Part shown: in pieces, positions 61,241 through 64,000 of the stretch
How positions within the stretch are numbered: the stretch's first letter is position 1
Layout: the number at the start of each line of letters is the position of its first letter
Source: Amycolatopsis sp. CA-128772
GTDB taxonomy: Bacteria; Actinomycetota; Actinomycetes; Mycobacteriales; Pseudonocardiaceae
Direction of reading: 5' to 3'
Length of the DNA: 64,000 nucleotides
NCBI RefSeq assembly: GCF_002904295.1
Contig: NZ_PPHG01000057.1
Coordinates: 16,309-80,308 of the forward strand
The notes under the pieces: generated by a model
Databases searched by the model: none
What the model was told of the DNA's origin: nothing
What the model saw: only the letters and a program-made list of their open reading frames with translations
Made by a program: the position numbers and the translations under genes

Positions 61241-62938
61241 GTGGACGTGCTCTCGATCGACTTCGGGACTTCCAGCACCGTCGGTGTCCTCTCCGCCTAC
61301 GGCCGCGGGCTGCGGGCCATCGAGGTCGATGGCTCGGTCACCATGTCCTCCGCCGTCTTCCTCGACGATGACGGCTTGCTCGTCGTCGGGCAGGATGCCG
61401 GTCGGCGGGCGCGGCTTGATCCGCGCCGGTTCGAAGCGCATCCCAAGCGGCGGATCGACGAAGGCCACCTCGAACTCGGGGACACCGAGGTCGCCATCGA
61501 AGACGCCTTCGCCGCCGTTCTGCGCAGGATGGGTGAGGAAGCCCAGCGGCAGCTCGGCCACCCGCCCGCGCAGACACGGATCTCGCACCCCGCCGGCTGG
61601 GGCGCCGGCCGGCAGGACGTCCTCCGGGCCGCCGCCGTCAAGGCCGGGCTCGCCGATGTCCGGCTGATCCCCGAGCCGGTCGCCGCCGCCGCGCACTACG
61701 CCAGTCTCGGGAGCCGGGCCGGGGGGCCCATCGGTGTCTACGACCTGGGGGCCGGCACCTTCGACTGCGCCGTCGTCGGGGTCAGCCGGCGGGGCTTCAC
61801 CGTGCTCGCCGAGGACGGCCTGCCCGACCTCGGCAGCCTCGACATCGACCAGGCCCTGCTCGTCCACATCGGCCGCTCGGTGTCGCACGCCGATCCCGCG
61901 CAGTGGCAACGTCTCCTGCGGCCGCAGACCACCGCCGACCGCCGCACCCGGCGAGCGCTGCTGCAGGACGTCCGCGACGCCAAGGAAAGCCTCTCCCGGC
62001 ACGCGCAGACCCACGTGCCGATGCCCGAGCCGTTCGGGGACGTCCTCGTCCGCCGCGACGAGCTCGAGGCGCTCGTGCGGCCCAGCCTGCTGCGCAGCGC
62101 CGAACTGCTCGCCGCCACCATCCGCCGCGCCGGGCTGAGCCCCGCGCAGCTCGGCGGTGTCTACCTCGTCGGCGGGCCGAGCCGGATGCCGTTGCTGGCC
62201 ACCCTGCTGGCACGGCAGCTCGGCGTCGCCCCGACCACGCAGGACCAGCCCGAGACGGCCGTCGCGTTCGGACTCCACCACGTCCCGCTGGACGCCGCCG
62301 ACGACCGCACCCTGCCCGCGTTCGCCCCCGTCCGTCCGCCCGTCGCGCCGCCGCGGCCGCAGCCGTGGCAGCAGGTCCGGCAGTACGCGCCGCCTCCGCC
62401 GGAACCGCGCCGGAAACGCAAGCCCTGGTTCCTCGCCCTCGCCGTGCTCCTGGTCGCGACGATCGTGGCCACCGTCGTCGTGTTCGTCATCCAGGACCGG
62501 GCCGCGCAGGCCGCAGCGGACTGCACGCAGACCGCGCAGCGCGACCGGGCCGGGTTCACCCCGTGCCTGCGCTCGCTGGCCGGGTCCGTCCCGGATCGCG
62601 GCACCTGCAAGGAAATCGACCACCTCGGGCAGCTGCTCGGCGCCCAGGTCGCGGTCATCTGCGACTTCACGGGCGGCAGCGTCAGCTACTACCAGGGCTT
62701 GACCGTCAAGGACTTCGAGGTGAACGCGAAGCTGCCGCCCGCGGGCAGCGCCGTCGGCCGCGGCACCTGGGACGGCGGTGGGCTGCACGGCGAGTACGTC
62801 GCCGGTGCCGGCCGGAAATCCTCGAGCGTGCTCTTCGGCGTGGCCGAACGCCGGGTGGTAGCCATCTACATCACGGACGACCCCAGCCGCCTCGGGGAGC
62901 TGATCGCCGGCTTCACCCGCGAGATCAAGCCGGCCTGA
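61241..62938 (+). CDS. Hsp70-family protein with C-terminal membrane anchor
   Basis: A 565-residue protein. Residues 1-350 are an actin/Hsp70-type ATPase domain: phosphate-1 DFGTSSTVGVL, phosphate-2 GVYDLGAGTFDCAVV, adenosine motif GVYLVGGPSRMPLL, and RISHPAGWGAGRQ. In place of a substrate-binding domain there is a Pro-rich linker, one membrane helix (FLALAVLLVATIVATVVVFV) and an external domain of about 120 residues with four cysteines. It may sense outside conditions or organise secretion. GTG 61241 has GGGGAGGGG upstream. Confidence 0.85.
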   Translation: MDVLSIDFGTSSTVGVLSAYGRGLRAIEVDGSVTMSSAVFLDDDGLLVVGQDAGRRARLDPRRFEAHPKRRIDEGHLELGDTEVAIEDAFAAVLRRMGEEAQRQLGHPPAQTRISHPAGWGAGRQDVLRAAAVKAGLADVRLIPEPVAAAAHYASLGSRAGGPIGVYDLGAGTFDCAVVGVSRRGFTVLAEDGLPDLGSLDIDQALLVHIGRSVSHADPAQWQRLLRPQTTADRRTRRALLQDVRDAKESLSRHAQTHVPMPEPFGDVLVRRDELEALVRPSLLRSAELLAATIRRAGLSPAQLGGVYLVGGPSRMPLLATLLARQLGVAPTTQDQPETAVAFGLHHVPLDAADDRTLPAFAPVRPPVAPPRPQPWQQVRQYAPPPPEPRRKRKPWFLALAVLLVATIVATVVVFVIQDRAAQAAADCTQTAQRDRAGFTPCLRSLAGSVPDRGTCKEIDHLGQLLGAQVAVICDFTGGSVSYYQGLTVKDFEVNAKLPPAGSAVGRGTWDGGGLHGEYVAGAGRKSSSVLFGVAERRVVAIYITDDPSRLGELIAGFTREIKPA

Positions 62939-62939
62939 C

Positions 62940-63413
62940 TCACCAGGCCCGGTCGAACCGCATCCCGCCGGCGTACCAGTCGTCGTCGGCGACCGGTCCG
63001 GTCGGCGCCTCGGCGGCCGCTGCGTCCGACGACCGGTCCTTGAGCACCTTGCCGTCCGGCTCGGCCGGCGGGGCGGCCGCGACCGGCACGGCGACCGGCA
63101 CCGGCTCCGGCTCGAACTGCACCCGCCAGCGCAGCCGGTCCATCAGGTAGCCGCCGGTGCCCAGCGGCGCCAGCAGCTGCCCGGTCCGCTTCGCCGACTC
63201 GCGCTGGGCCTCGACGTACGTGCGCAGGACGGCGTCCGCGATTTCCGCCGCCGACATCCCCGATACGGCGTCGGTGAGCCGCAGCCGGGTCAGCACGCCG
63301 TCGGTGTTGACCGACAGCGAAACCGTGCCGTCGGCGGACGTCGCCGTCGCCGACAGCGCGTCGAGCTCGGCCAGCAGGGTTTCGCGGTCCGGTTTGGCCG
63401 GACGGTCAGCCAT
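62940..63413 (-). CDS. YbaB/EbfC-type nucleoid-associated family protein
   Basis: A 157-residue protein whose first 95 residues fit the YbaB pattern (SADGTVSLSVNTDGVLTRLR, IADAVLRTYVEAQRESAKRT), followed by a disordered acidic tail. In actinobacteria YbaB-like genes often accompany ESX-type proteins, as here. The ATG at 63413 overlaps the stop of the gene before it by 8 bp. Confidence 0.75.
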   Translation of the reverse strand: MADRPAKPDRETLLAELDALSATATSADGTVSLSVNTDGVLTRLRLTDAVSGMSAAEIADAVLRTYVEAQRESAKRTGQLLAPLGTGGYLMDRLRWRVQFEPEPVPVAVPVAAAPPAEPDGKVLKDRSSDAAAAEAPTGPVADDDWYAGGMRFDRAW

Positions 63414-64000
63414 CCATCCGCTCCAGGTGACCGGCGTCCTGCGAAACCCGGCCGTCCGGCGCGATGTCGACGTGCCGGTCGCGGACGTTCTGCTCGGTCT
63501 GCCGCGAGGTGTGGTCGGTCTCGAAGTTCGACGGGTCGAAGCTCGAGCCGGGGCTGACGTCCGGCGAGCCGGGGATCTTCGGCAGGTCGACGGCTTCGTC
63601 GCCGATGCGGTTCGCCAGCGTGCCGGCCGCCTCGCCGGCGCCGTCGCGGATCTTGGCCGCGCTGTCGAGGAAGCTCTGGTGCAGATCGAACGCGTTGTCG
63701 CCGGTGATCTCCGCCTGGTTCGCCACCATCGCACTGATCGCGCCGCCGGCGGCGTTCCCGGCCACCAGCGCGCCGTTGGCCGCGGTGAAGATCGCCGCAC
63801 CCGCGGGCGCCGCGACGCCCGCGCTGGCCACGGTCAGCAGCCCGGCGACCGCACCCGCGAACGTCGCCGCGAGCACCTTCGACATCGCGGCTTCGCGCTT
63901 GCGGGACTGGTCTTCCTGGTACTTCTTCGCCGTCTCGAGGAACGTCGTGCCGAGGTTGCTCAGGTCTTGGCGGGCCGACGCGATGGCCTCCCGCGCCGCC
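63406..64000 (-). CDS. WXG100/ESX-like protein, 5' end cut by window edge
   Basis: The frame stays open to base 64000, so the gene begins outside the window; Met at 63885 is internal. About 197 residues are visible: a helix ASARQDLSNLGTTFLETAKK typical of the end of a WXG100-type domain, a hydrophobic Ala/Gly-rich segment (VLAATFAGAVAGLLTVASAG, AAIFTAANGALVAGNAAGGA) and a polar tail with DPSNFETDHTSRQTEQNVRD. Probably a type VII secretion substrate or a polymorphic toxin-associated protein; the missing N-terminus would decide. Confidence 0.7.
   Translation of the reverse strand, partial: AAREAIASARQDLSNLGTTFLETAKKYQEDQSRKREAAMSKVLAATFAGAVAGLLTVASAGVAAPAGAAIFTAANGALVAGNAAGGAISAMVANQAEITGDNAFDLHQSFLDSAAKIRDGAGEAAGTLANRIGDEAVDLPKIPGSPDVSPGSSFDPSNFETDHTSRQTEQNVRDRHVDIAPDGRVSQDAGHLERMDG

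Noticed and set aside
58075-61278. A 1067-residue open frame antisense to clpC1
   Set aside because: It mirrors the high third-position GC of clpC1, has no domain, and clpC1 is certain on the other strand. The same applies to the long antisense frames over ftsH (38890-41652), the DUF6779-like gene (45212-49087) and the exporter gene (27360-29294).

Overview
This is a high-GC actinobacterial chromosome segment, most likely from Pseudonocardiaceae (Amycolatopsis or a close relative). That placement is inferred from the GC-rich coding style, many GTG/TTG and leaderless starts, the conserved order panC-panD-coaX-lysS-lsr2-clpC, the dacB-tilS-hpt-ftsH-folEPBK block, ESX accessory genes of PPE/EspG type and DUF5753-type regulators. 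No database search was possible; family names come from motifs and overall resemblance.

Bases 1 to about 19.45 kb are an integrated actinomycete integrative and conjugative element (AICE) with its cargo. A leftward operon carries a replication/transfer set (DUF2637-like membrane protein, TraB-type FtsK/SpoIIIE translocase, DnaB-N-like protein, DUF3631 ATPase), then excisionase and tyrosine integrase. A divergent GntR regulator has a repeat operator. Cargo follows: TPR regulators, an APH-like kinase, a DUF5753 regulator with three overlapping small genes, a NUDIX protein resembling in type the pSAM2 Pif immunity factor, an uncharacterised low-GC bicistron, a probable PD-(D/E)XK nuclease, a decayed regulator, a ribbon-helix-helix repressor and a membrane-protein pair. 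The right end is marked by the 3' half of a tRNA-Thr(CGU) gene at 19412-19454. The intact tRNA copy and the left attachment site are not in the window. A WD40 protein is cut by the left edge.

19.6-22.4 kb holds one large membrane-anchored NACHT ATPase, the best candidate for an undescribed defence or signalling protein. It sits immediately beyond the tRNA junction.

22.4-64 kb is ordinary chromosome: GreA-family factor, TetR, secreted M14 carboxypeptidase, gamma-carbonic anhydrase, a divergent ribosomal protein L11 paralogue under a MerR-type promoter, a ZTP riboswitch ahead of glyA, a DHA2 exporter, ppa, dacB, a zinc metalloprotease, tilS, hpt, four ESX-related genes, ftsH-folE-folP-folB-folK, a MerR regulator, DUF3180, a repeat-rich DUF6779-like protein, a striking hairpin array, PrsW, a pantothenate/CoA block (ketopantoate-reductase-like, panC, panD, coaX), lysS, lsr2, AraC, a mycothiol-type DinB protein, an iron-box-controlled FhuF-like protein, clpC1, an Hsp70-like membrane protein and an ESX-like/YbaB pair cut by the right edge. 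The pathways fit together: glyA and folEPBK supply one-carbon and folate metabolism, panC/panD/coaX make CoA, ftsH and clpC1 provide proteolysis, and lsr2 silences foreign AT-rich DNA such as the cargo to the left.
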